From NCBI GenBank assembly GCA_012934845.2, contig WNNJ02003691.1, positions 124,001-188,000 of the forward strand: a DNA stretch of 64,000 bases, read 5' to 3'. Below the pieces are notes generated by a model. The model had not been told where the DNA came from. It worked only from the letters and a program-made list of their open reading frames with translations, and did not search any database. This DNA comes from Pomphorhynchus laevis. Taxonomy: Eukaryota; Acanthocephala; Palaeacanthocephala; Echinorhynchida; Pomphorhynchidae. The first letter of the stretch is position 1, and each line of letters begins with the position of its first letter. Positions 43,700 through 55,500 of this stretch are shown in pieces. The translations under genes were made by a program, and so were the position numbers.

Positions 43700-44150
43700 T
43701 AAATATTATAGACAAATATTTTTAACTAGTTACTAGTTTACTAGTTATTAAGAAAATTGTAAAATATATAAATCAACACAATTATAATAAGAATAGTTTA
43801 AACTATTAAGTGAAAATTTTTATGAATGGACTCGCGTTCTTCATCAGTCAAAAAATTGTAATTTTTGTGTGACAATTTGTTTGATCAAATTTATTAAGTC
43901 GGTCAATTTATTAAATTTATTAAATTGATGTATTTGACGTATTGATATTTTTATTCTACAGTAAAGGCGTATATTTTTATACACCTTTACAGTAAAGGTG
44001 TATATTTTTATACACATTTACAGTAAAGGCGTATATTTTTATTCTACAGTAAAGTCATAAGGTGTATTTATTCTATAGTAAAGGCGTTGACGTATTGATA
44101 TTTTATTCTACAGTAAATAATATTTTTATTCTACAGTATTGATATTTTTA
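43700..44150. repeat. Simple-repeat spacer of 'attctacagtaaaggcgtat' words
   Basis: About 43950-44190 consists of irregular repeats of 'tctacagtaaagg.gtatat' with self-complementary 'agtaaaggtgtata/tatacacctttac' pieces (43970-44030). No gene. Confidence 0.7.
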
Positions 44151-47100
44151 TTCTACAGTATTCTACTTTTGATATTCTACAGTAAAGGCCTTCATCTCAT
44201 ACCTTATTTTTCCTATTCCTCACCACATCTAAATACATCTCATAACTCTTTCTTCTCTTCACGTACTTCTTACTCTAACTCAACCGTATCCTTCTCAATA
44301 ATTTACATCCTTCCGTCAAAACCAACTCCAGTAGCATCTCCGTTCAACCGATTCAACAATCCACTCCTGTCACACATGCTTTAACCGTATCACCTCTCAA
44401 TAATTTACATCCTTCCGTCAAAATCATCTCCAGTAACATCTCCGATCAACCGATTCAACACACCAATCCTGTCACAGATGCTCCAGACTATCTTAAATCT
44501 TCACTTAATTCCCACGCTTACCCGCTTTTCTAACTCTACTCTTACAAGATGTGTCCGTCCACCATTTCCACGTAATCGTTTTCCTTTGCGCGATCAATGT
44601 ATTATCATATCTAACTTAAAGCTTCCCGAATCTGCTTCTACACAATCTCGTCTCGATGATGTATCTGCTTTCAGGTATATCCTTGCAAATATTTTTCCTG
44701 ACGATAATCCATCCTTTTCAATGCTATCGCTCCTGTATATTTTATCCGTTTATACAAATCCACTAAATCCAATCATGTCAGCCCTCAACTCCTAAAAATC
44801 GTTTTCCAACATAGTTCACATGCCTCCTTGGTACTCTTCCAACGTTTTAAACTTCTTACCACTTCATCTACTTGTCATATTTTTCCTGACCGCTCCCCTT
44901 CTGATATTGCCCAACTCAATTTAGCTCGCATTGAGAAACATCGACGTGAAACAAACAGCGAGTCATCCTTATCAATACGTCAAATCAACGAAAATTTTCA
45001 GATCGGACACACAAGGTCAAAAATTTGATGGCGTCCCATATCTCCCCCTTGTCTTCCGCGCTAATCGATCTTGCTCCTGAGCATACTTTTCGATTTAGTT
45101 TTTTCAACTCTCGCTGCATTCTTCATAATGCTGAGTTGCTCCTTGATATTTTCGATCAACTATCTATCGATATTCTCTGCATTACCAAATTCTGGCACTG
45201 ACACTTACGATCTTGCTATTCGTCGTATATGTCGCTCGGGTTGTTCTCTAGTTGAATCAGCTCGTCCAATTGTTTCTCCCACATCTACTGCTTCTAACCA
45301 TGGCGGTATTGTTGCGATTGCTCGTTACCCAATGTCTTTACGTAAAATTAACATTAACATCCGGCACACTTCGTCCGAATTACTCATATGCAGATTATCA
45401 ACTCTTTTCCCTCTAGAACTTGTGATTGTATACCGTCCAGGCTCAGCTGCCTCCTTAAGTATGTTATTTAACTACCTTGCATATATTTCTTACTCTTCAT
45501 TGTCTTAGACTCATGTTGTACTCGGTGGCTTTAACATTCGTGTTGATGGCCCGGCTGACTTTGACTCTCACTCTTACTAAACTTTTTTCTGATTTTAACT
45601 ATAAATTACTTTCAATAAGCCCAACTCATATTCTCTGCGGTGCTCTCAACATCATTGATGTTCCTAACTGCTTCAATGACTATACCTCCTTGTCAATTAC
45701 TGATCCAGATTTGTCCGGTCATTTCCATGTTACTCTTACTGTTACTCGTTCCTATCCTCATCTTCCGCTTCCAAAATTATCTACTCCAAGTCAACCCTGG
45801 AAATTTCGCGATACCCCTATTCTCTGCACAACCTTACTCAATTCTTCACTCTTTTCACTTCCTCTTAACTATCAATCTCCCGATGATCTCATTATTCTGT
45901 TTGATTCTGAACTTACGAACATCCTTAATAACTTTCTGCCTATTCGAACACGAGGTTTTCAGCGGTCGTGCCATGCTACCTGGTTCGCTTCAGACTGTAG
46001 TATTTCTAAACGTCGGCTTCGTCACTCTTTTCGTGTGTGTAATCGTTTTCTTAAACGTTCTCCAACCTCACTCACTCCAAATCTCCGGGCTTCCTATGGT
46101 TCTATCCGCCATTCCCATCTCATTCTTATGCGTATTAAACGTATACTCTTTTGGCGAAATCAACTCGAGTCATCTTCTAACTCTACATCTCATTGGCAAA
46201 TCTTAAACTCAATTCTTTCACGATCATATACCCTTGCAATATAAATCCGGATGAATTTGCATCTTATCTACAATCTAAGCTATTTAATTTCCGTTCTACC
46301 CATATGCCCCTTGTATCCTCTCACTTCGTTAAATACTTCGCTCTCAGAGCTATTCCATCTTCTTTCCGTTTCGTCTGACGACGTTTCTTCTGTCACTAAC
46401 TATTATAACCTCTCCTTCTGACCCAATTTCCACCCATTTGCTTAAAAAATATTTTGATCTATCTCACCCTTCCTAACCACTTTGTTCAACTTGTCTATCC
46501 GCAGCCGCACATTTCCTTCCAACTAGAAATGCGGCACTGTTCGCCCTCTTCTCAAAAAGCAATCTCTCAACTCTCACTACAATCTTCGTACCGTCTTGAA
46601 AGTACCGTCTTCGTACCCTCTCTAAACTCCTTGAGCGTCTTGTTCTCAAGCAAGTTAATGCATATATATTTTCCTCCTACTTGTTTCCTCCCTTCCAAGC
46701 TGCTTTCCACTCTAATTACTCTACTGAAATCGCATTTTTAAAGTTTATTACGACTTACTCATCTCGCGTGATCAAAAATTATGTAGTGTCATAGTTTCTC
46801 CTGATCTATCATCTGCTTTCGACATAGTCGATCACCCGATTCTTCTCCATGTCTTGGTCTTGATTATGGCTTCTCATTACACACTTTGGCTTGGTTTTCT
46901 TTATATCTATCAAATCGTACTTTTCGCGTGTGTTCTAACTCTTCTCTCTCCCATCCTTCTTCATCCCGTCCGGTGTTCCACAAGGCTCCGTATTAGGCCC
47001 TTTGCTTTTCTCTCTTCTTGATGATTTGTCTTCTATTTCTCATACATTTAACTTCCATGTTATGCAATATGCTGATGACATTCTCATCTATGTTCAGGCA

Positions 47101-47990
47101 CCTGTATTTCGTATTCATTATCTTAGTGTTTCTTATTCCAACTGTATTGCCTCAATTTTCAATCATCTTTATTTTCTTCGTCTTTCTCTGAATCCTAATA
47201 AATCAAAAATAATGTGGATCCTTCCTCGACGCTTCGGCGTAGAACCTCCCTCCGTATCATTAAATTCTACAATTTTCCCTATCGTTGATAATCTCGTTTT
47301 CCTAGGCTTCCATTTCGGCAACATACTTTCACCTAAACTTTTCGTTAGAGATAAAGTACGCTCATCTACCCTGATTCTCCGCAACCTCCGTCAAATTCGT
47401 AGATTGATCGATTTTTTTTCATGTATGACTCTCATATCTTCTCTCATTTTCTTAAGACTTGATTATTGTCTTGGTCTATTTTCCAACTCACCTAAATCCA
47501 CTCTTATTCCTTTTCAACGCACCATCAAAGCAGTCATCCTAATTATTCTCTGTCTTCCTCGTTTTGATCAAACAGCTCACCATCTTGTTTCTCTCGAGTT
47601 GCCTACCATTTATTGTCGTGTTCAAATTCGTCTTCTTATTATTGCTTTTCGCCTTGTTACTTTTAATTCCCGTTCATTTCTCAACCTTCATTTTCTCGAC
47701 AATTCTCGTCCTGTTTACTGTTCCTTGAGTTCCCGTAATTTCCTTCTTTTACATGTCCCAAACTACTATACCTCTTTTAGCTTCCGATCCTTCCTTATAG
47801 CTGATCTTATCTCGTGGAATCATCTGCCCATTCATGTCCGCCATAAACATTAATGCCTTGTTTCAAACGCCAAATCCAATTCCATTTCAACAATTAACTA
47901 ATTAATCTATTAATTTTGCTGTGCTCTTTTTTATGTTATTGGTCTTGTAAGCGTGTAGTTGGCACGCATTTGCCACTTTAAATAAATTAT
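44151..47990 (+). mobile_element. Decayed LINE (L2/CR1-like) with endonuclease and reverse transcriptase
   Basis: The ORF1 region (44150-45060) has an internal ~110 bp duplication (about 44280-44390 and 44390-44470). Apurinic-type endonuclease signs are 'IDILCITKFWH' (about 45168) and 'GGFNIRVDGP' (about 45528), the latter resembling GDFN. RT signs are 'DLSSAFDIVDHPILL' (about 46804, motif A), 'GVPQGSVLGPLLFS' (about 46974, motif B) and 'QYADDILIY' (about 47065, motif C). A C-terminal 'WNHLPIHVR' is typical of the L2/CR1 group. The longest surviving piece is 47002-47853. The end has 'taaattattattaaaattat' as a microsatellite-like tail. Several frame breaks. The coding strand is strongly pyrimidine-rich (T and C far above G), unlike the host genes. 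Confidence 0.85.
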
Positions 47991-48004
47991 TATTAAAATT
48001 ATTA

Positions 48005-48415
48005 TAAAGAATTATTGGATTCTTTATTCAGTATTTTACTAATTTTTCAAATTATTTATTTTGAATGGAAATATTATTGTTATTATTTTTGTTTTGTTTA
48101 TAAAGTATTTTGAATCATCCTTTTTGATTGCATTTTGTGTACCTTCAAAAATTGCCGAAATCATGTCACAACAATTCAAACAACACTAAAAGCAGCTGTT
48201 TATCGCTAATAAGAGCAGCACATGCTCAAAGAAAATGGTGGCGATCGTTTTGAATTCTTTTATAAAGGCATGCACATTTTAAGAAACATTGTAATTTTCT
48301 GAAGATGCTAATAGAGGTTAGCGAAATATCAAATAAAATGTTCAGTTTTTCTTTGATCCAGCTCTAATAATTCACTATAAATAAATGGATCATTATCAAC
48401 TATTTTCAATCTTTT
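48005..48415 (+). repeat. Full-length dispersed copy of family S (PLE 3' region/pLTR)
   Basis: It matches 18484-18835 along its length ('ttgtgtaccttcaaaaattg', 'agcagctgtttatcgctaat', 'gtggcgatcgttttgaa'). It contains the hairpin CUGAAGA (48299-48305), GCUAAU-AGAG-GUUAGC, GAAAUAUC and ends 'tttgatccagctctaataat'. Its last ~170 bp equal one unit of the satellite array. It starts right after the LINE tail. Confidence 0.8.
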
Positions 48416-48529
48416 AAATAATAAATAATTATATATGATGTTATATTATTTATATTTATATAATGATAAAAATTTTAAAATAAAAAATAGTAATAAAGAT
48501 ATAATTTGTAATTAAGATAACTTGATCAA

Positions 48530-48715
48530 AGAGAGGAGGAAAATGGTATTGACATTTCGCTAACCTCTGATGGCATCTTCAGAAAATTACTAAATAGGTT
48601 ATCATCTAAATATGCTCAGAGAGGTTAGCGAAATATCAATAAAAGTTTCCTTTCTTGATTTAGCTCCGATAATTTTGTATCAATAAATGGATCATTATCA
48701 ACTATTTACAATATT
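48530..48715. repeat. Inverted pair of family S units
   Basis: A minus-oriented unit ('cttgatcaaaga..', 'tttcgctaacctctgatggc', 'atcttcag') is followed by a plus-oriented one ('agaggttagcgaaatatcaa', 'gatttagctcc', 'aataaatggatcattatcaa'). Together they form an imperfect palindrome about 180 bp long. Confidence 0.7.
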
Positions 48716-49680
48716 TATATATATCAACATTTGTAAAATGCATATTTTGTTGTACTTATATCAATATAAATATAAGTAGAATACTGGTTGAGTATAATGC
48801 GACAGTGTCAAAGTTAAATAAACTAATTTCTTTATTTTAGTATATGAAATTTCAGTTATGCCAAAATTTATTATTAATAATGTGTGTAGCCGAATTAATG
48901 AATTAGTTAACATCTGCGGCGGTGATGGTCAACATTAAAAGGAAAAACGGGGCTCGTTCATTTAATTTGTAATTTTATTTTTTAATATTAGATTATCAGT
49001 TGTTCTATTTTATGGCATATTTTTTGAATCTATAGCACATAAAAACGGTGATAACTTAATAATGTAAATAAGAACAACTTGTACGCCAGATTTTGGACTA
49101 GAATTGTTCTCATGAAATATATTAATTATCAAGAAATAGTTTACATATGGTTAGCCGGAAATTAAGACGATATACACAGTTGGAAACAAAGGGAACGAAA
49201 TCTGATTATGAATTATAAAATAGATATTTAGAAAAGAAAAAGTGATCAACGTTCACTTTTTCGGTATGCTTTTAATATAAAACGCGATACAAATTGTTGC
49301 ATTTTAAGCTTTTAGTAAAGTGATCCTTATACGAAAATAATCGATGGCAAGTATGTTTTAGACTTATACAAGATATACAGAGATGACGTTATGTTATAAA
49401 AACCTGTGCCAAAACATTTGAATTTGGTAAATGGTATAATACAGATTTCGCACATCCAGATGAATGATGATAAATTGACATTCATTTTGAATTAAAACGT
49501 TATTAGGAATAAAGTATTGCTTTGTCTTTTATGTAATGCAAATGATCTAAATGAATTTTAAATGTTGTCTGCAATGTATATGTTAATTGTTTAGTCAATT
49601 TAACAGTCTTTGCTTGTTGCCTGTTTTACGTTTATCGTAGACACATACTTGCAAATGATGGATGTGATCTAATGCAACCA
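48716..49680. other. Gene-less AT-rich region
   Basis: No coding region, RNA gene or repeat was recognised here. Confidence 0.35.
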
Positions 49681-50290
49681 TAATCCATCCATAAACAGTC
49701 TCCGCTTAAATATTTTAAATTTATTTTCAATAATAATTTGTTGATTTATATATTTTACTATGTTTTGTTTGATTTTATTTTTATAGTAACTTAGATTAGA
49801 ATATGTATCTATTAAATTATTCAAATGATAAATAATTATTGGAGCTGGATCAAAGGAAAAAAGAAATTATTTTTGATATTTCGCTAACTACTGTTAGCAT
49901 TTTCATTAAATTACTCTGAAGATGCTAACAGTAGTTAGCGAAATATCAAAAAGCCAATTTAATATTTTTTAACTCAGCCGTTTGAAAATAATAACTTATT
50001 TATAATCAGAAAACTTAAATTGCATAAAAACATTAAATTGAACCTTTACATGTATGACCTATAACAATGAGTAAATAACAATCACGATATAACAATACAA
50101 TAATTCTACCTTGTTCTGAAATCCGGTTTAATGAATTGAATTTCACATTTTTAGAAAATTACAATATCGTTACAAATTGTTGCAATTCTTAAAATTTCAT
50201 TATTTAATGTATTATATTTTATATTATATAGTATGTATGAATACTAAGTAAAAATATTTCTTGTAAATTTAAATATGTCATCTTTACAAT
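49681..50290 (-). mobile_element. Naiad relic split by an inverted family S pair
   Basis: 49683-49830 corresponds to the RT C-terminal coding end (40305-40450). 50160-50290 continues with 40470-40600. Between them sits an insert. Its first part (49832-49960) is a facing pair of family S units, with 'gctggatcaaagg' and GCTAAC hairpins at 49880-49900 and 49916-49945. The rest (to about 50155) is unassigned. The S pair is therefore younger than this Naiad copy. Confidence 0.7.
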
Positions 50291-51475
50291 ACAATCAATT
50301 TAGCTAACTGAGTATACGTATTTAATATAATTATAAATAAAATATAAATACAAATACATAAAATAAATAAATAAAAACAATAATGCCAAATCAATAAATA
50401 AAAATTTTAATAATTAGATAATAAATAATTATAAATAATTGTTTTAAAATGTTATATAACTTGTATCAAGTTAAAATAAAAAATTGAAATTTAAAATAAA
50501 CGTCATTTTTATGAATTGACTAATAAATAACAGACGTTGTATCAGAATAAGGAATTAGAGGTCATCAGGAGGAACTGCTATGCTATCAGGTTTCGGCCCC
50601 TAACTCCTCTACCCAACATAGCAGCAAGGCCAAATACATGCTAATGATGTATTTCCTCTGAAATAACTATCTAGTATCTTATTCTAATGCAAAGTATATT
50701 ATTTATTATCCATCCATAAAAATTTGCCACTAATAAATTTAAATTTATTTTTTAAATTATTGTGTTGATTTATATATTTTACTGATTGATGATATTTTGA
50801 AAAACTTAGTTTAAAATATGCATCTATTAAATTATTTAAATGATATTGAAGAAAACCAATATCGTTACAAATTGTTGCAATTCTTAAAATTTCATTATTT
50901 AATGTATTATATTTTATATTATATGGTATGCATGAATGCTCATGCAAAAATATGTTGCTTGTAAATTAAAATGTCATATTTAAGATATAAATTGAAAGTA
51001 GCATTTATTGATGTCAATTTAATGTTTATATCTAGATATATACCTTCTTTATCATTAATATTGGTTTTGTTAAGAATGAGGCTTTCTGAATAAATTTGTT
51101 TACTTATTGAATAAAAATTATTAGCGTTAAATATCGGTATTTTGATTTAACAAAATATTTAAGGCTTCTATTAGTTCAATTTTACATTTATTTTTTACAC
51201 AGTTATAAACAAATTCAAATTCTACAAATCGTAAAAAAGTCAGCTATAAATGAGCTACTATTACCTCCCGTTGAAACATCTTTAATTTTCTAATATAGAT
51301 GCCCCTATTTTTAAATAATAATATTTTAATTGATGTTAATTTAATGTTCGTATCTAGATATATACCTTATTTATCATTGATATTGGTTTTATTACAAATT
51401 AAACTATCTAAATAAATTTGTTCACTTATTGAATAAAAATTATGAAAGTTAAATATCATAACATGTTTAGATTAC
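50291..51475 (-). mobile_element. Second truncated Naiad copy with its own pseudo-LTR
   Basis: 50300-50530 is the pseudo-LTR. 50530-50698 is the 3' UTR, almost identical to 40110-40293. 50699-50947 is still open and nearly identical to the last 83 residues of the intact RT. 50950-51475 is progressively decayed and rearranged RT coding, with one segment represented twice (about 51000-51130 and 51340-51450). With 49681-50290 it forms a head-to-tail tandem joined through the pseudo-LTR. Confidence 0.8.
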
Positions 51476-52537
51476 GAATGAGGGAAAAACTAAAGTTAAA
51501 TAATAATATTAGCAGTAACAAAATATATGGGCAACCTACATAAATTACATTTATCTATCATTAAATGTAACTTAGAAGCCGTTAAATAAGTCATTATCTC
51601 CTATTTTATAAGCTATAAGAATAAGCATAAACGTTTTGGTAAGGAGATTAATTGCAATTCAGCATACTTTTTACACGAACAACTTTTTCTTGTGTGACCT
51701 TACACAATTTTATCCGAAAGAATTTTTCGAGTTGTAAATCAATTAAGAAAATTGAATCGTAAATGAATTGTAAGATCGAAAGATTATATTTTCTGCTTTA
51801 TGTATATTCTTCTAAAAGTAAAAACGCTAAAAATTATCATAGCAATTATTACAATGTTATATTTTGTAACGTTTGTATTAAGCTAAATTATTAAATATAC
51901 AATAAATTTGTTCATTTTTAACTAAAAGACTGCCGAGCAGGGACGGCCAAATAAGTCTTGAAACAAACGTTATGTAAAACAAGCAAACGCTCTTTCAAAA
52001 GCAAGCAAATGCTCAGAGCGTTTGCCTTTTAAAAAAGTGAAACAAAAAAGAACAGAATGTTCAATTTGAAATTTTTAAATTATGAGTAAATGTATAGCAA
52101 AAAAAAACAAAAAATAAATAACTATTAAAGGAAAGGTAACTACATCAAACCATGTGTTAAGGTAATTAAATATTACAAATCACCAAAAATGTCGGATTTG
52201 TAAACTTAATGCTACCTTTGCTGCAATTATTACTTAATTGTTTTTAATTGTTATGTTATTTGCCAAATGTGCCGTTGACTTTTCGTTGGCACAAATCATT
52301 CATCAAAGTGTAGTGAAACGGGACATCATCGAATGATTTCATTTGATAAACATAATCTAATGAATTCAGTTGTTCTCATTTATTTCATTTTGATAAATTC
52401 GAATAAATTACCTAAATATTTTTATAAAATTTCATTTAAATGTTCTCTTCTGTGATTTATTAGCGATAAAAATTCAAGCTTAACTAAAAACAAAAGCATT
52501 TATTTTAGCTTCACTCTATGGTAAGCATAGAGTAATA
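51476..52537. other. Upstream region of the K2P gene
   Basis: AT-rich flank. A patch near 51930-52040 repeats 'aaacaagcaaacgctctttc'-like words ('gcaaacgct', 'gcaaatgctcagagcgtttg'). No promoter element could be assigned with confidence. In-frame stops precede the ATG at 52538. Confidence 0.4.
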
Positions 52538-55500
52538 ATGAGATCACCGAGAGATAACACAGTTATCACAAGACGGAGTTCACGGATTTGTACAAAGGTC
52601 AACTGTATTCGATGTCTTAAAGCATTTATAGCGTTCTTATTTTCACGAGTTGGTTTAACTATGCTAATGGCCGCATATATTGTACTTGGTGGAAAACTGT
52701 TTGAGGCGTTGGAGTTAAGCAACGAAAGAAATACGCGAATCCAGATGCATATTGTTATGAATAAAACACTCAATTGTCTCTTTAATGAAGCACTTAAAAT
52801 GCACGTAAAGAGAGACTTCCTTGAAAATTACTCCGAGACCGCATCAATAATAATCAGGTGAAAGAAACTATTATGTATTTATTAAAATATATAAATTTAT
52901 AAAAAATAAAAATATATTTCTTATATATAAGAAATATATATTTCCTTAAAATATATGTCCTTAAAAATTTATATTTTTTATAAATAATAATTAATTATTT
53001 GTTAATTCTTTAAATAATTAATTATTAATAATTTTAATATGTATCATATTATACCCTATATATAGGGTATATTTCAATATACCCAATAATATTAAAATAT
53101 CAGCTGGGTATTTTTGAATAAAAATGATTTCGTTTCAGTATTAAGTTAAAGATTTAATTATTAAAATTCATTTTAGAAAATATTTTTAAAGTATTATCAT
53201 TTAGACAGAATAATTTATCATTTCCTTCATGAGGCACTCTGTCAAAGGCATGAGAAAAGTCCAAAAATATGACATCAATCTAATTACCATCACTGCGAGG
53301 ATCCACCCATTCTTCATGAGATAATAATAAATTGGCCAGGCAAGAGCGACTTGGCCTAAAACCATGTTGAGAGTCTTCTACAAGGACATAAATACGGTCG
53401 AAATACAGACGCAGTTTTTTATAGCAATAATACGTTCAAGTATCTTTGAAAAAATACTCGTGAGACTTATTATATTAAAATCTGAGCATGTTTGAGTTGT
53501 AAGCCTCTAGCTATAGGGACAACAGTAACAATTTTCCATGACTCAGGAATTCATGAATGACTCAAACTGTAACGAAATAAGTGTGTTAAGCCACCACATA
53601 GCACTGGAGCTAAAATACGAACTGGGACAGGTGAAATACCGTCGAGCCCAGCCGACCCAAAATAATCAAGTTTAATATTTTTATTATATACGTTGTTATA
53701 CTTAATAGAGTCTATGCCATTGGTTGAAGTTATTGGTGATAACATACACGCGAACCTATTCAAATTGAGAGTGTTATCATACACTCTCAATTAATCATAA
53801 TGATCTGAATTAAAAATTAAACTATCTTTATGCGATATTTTATATTGTAAAATAACACGTATATATTCTTTTTGTATGTTTTTACATATACCGTACCGCC
53901 AAATAAAATCACTATATAAATTCAAAGTTATTTCAATTTTAAATAATGAATAAGGCAATAACATAACTGAATGAATTTAATGAATTGTTGTACCACAAAA
54001 AATAAAATAAAATTAACTATTATTTAAATTTGACTTTGTTTATATTGAGTAGTGACTTTGAAAATTCATTGATTCAAAGTATCAGAAATGGTTATAATGG
54101 GCTAGACAATTTTGACGATACAGAATGGAGCTTTTTCGGTGCGGTACTATATGCCACAACTCTTGTATCAACTATAGGTAAGCGAGATAAAAGCTTTATT
54201 TGGAACTTGAAATGAACTTTTTATGCTTAATTCATAAAAATGTCATAAATTATAGATGCATAATGCTGTTCTTCTTTGCATTCAATTTGAACTCGATTAA
54301 GAAAATTCTTATAATTATTATCCGAGTGTTGTATAACATTTGTTTAACTATTCTTTAAATTTTTCTTCTATATTGAATAAAGATTATTCAAATCTTCTAT
54401 AAATATATACAATTTTCTATTAAATATATTTTCTATATATTTTAATCGTTAGGTTTTGATACAATCCGTTAGCATAAATAAAAAGAAAAGCAAATATGGT
54501 TGAGAAAACAAATTTATGATAAAATAAAAATGAAGAAAATAGCAAGTAAATTCATATAAAACCGGTTTACAATAAAAATCAAAATAAAATAAATTTGTAA
54601 TATAAAGAGGATATCTATAAATTGTAATACTAATAAATTAAAATAAATTTAATTACAAAATATTTAATCAATAAATTTGTATTAAAAATCGGATATTATT
54701 TCTATATTATTAATATAATTTCAATATTAATATTATTCCAATATAAATAGCAAAATATTATTAATTTCCTTCTCTTGAAATAACAGCTAAAAAATTATAC
54801 GATAATCTTTTAGTAAGGTTTCGAGCGGTAAGGATAAAACAATACGATGTTATCATAATAAGGATTTTGTTAACAACTATATAACCACTAAAAAGTTTTA
54901 AAATGAAATACATGAAGAAAGAGAAAACACGCCGCTCTTCGACTAAACCATCCGGGGTCTCTCACCCCCTCCAAGGAATCCAGGAATCCAATCGAGGCGG
55001 ACTATGATCGGTAATCGCGAGATGAGGAGCTTGAGAAAACTTAGTCTTTGCTCTGGGGGACGTCCTCTTGAAAAGAAGACAAATCCCGAAATAGCCCAAG
55101 TACCCCAAAGGCGCGCTTGGGTTTTCTCATTCAATGACAGATGCTGAGCCCGTTTCAGGGCTCAACTAGCCTTCTTTAAGATACGTTTGAGTCTATCCAG
55201 GTCAGCTAACGCTGACCAGTTCACCGTAATAGTTAACCCCAGGTATTTTACTCGATTCGTGAAGATAGGGAGTGGTTAAGGCTGCAAAATAGAGGAAAGT
55301 GCAGAGAGATAATCTCTCTGCACTCGTTTTGGTGGAAAAAGAAACTTTTTCCACAAAAAGTTTCTTTTTGGTGGTAAGGCCGCCATGAGGGACGACCACC
55401 TGCGATTTAGACGAGTTGAGAACAAAATTGGATATGGGTAGCTTGTTTTGTTAATCTTAAAAATAAACGGCTGATGTCAGACTACATCTTTGTATCTGCG

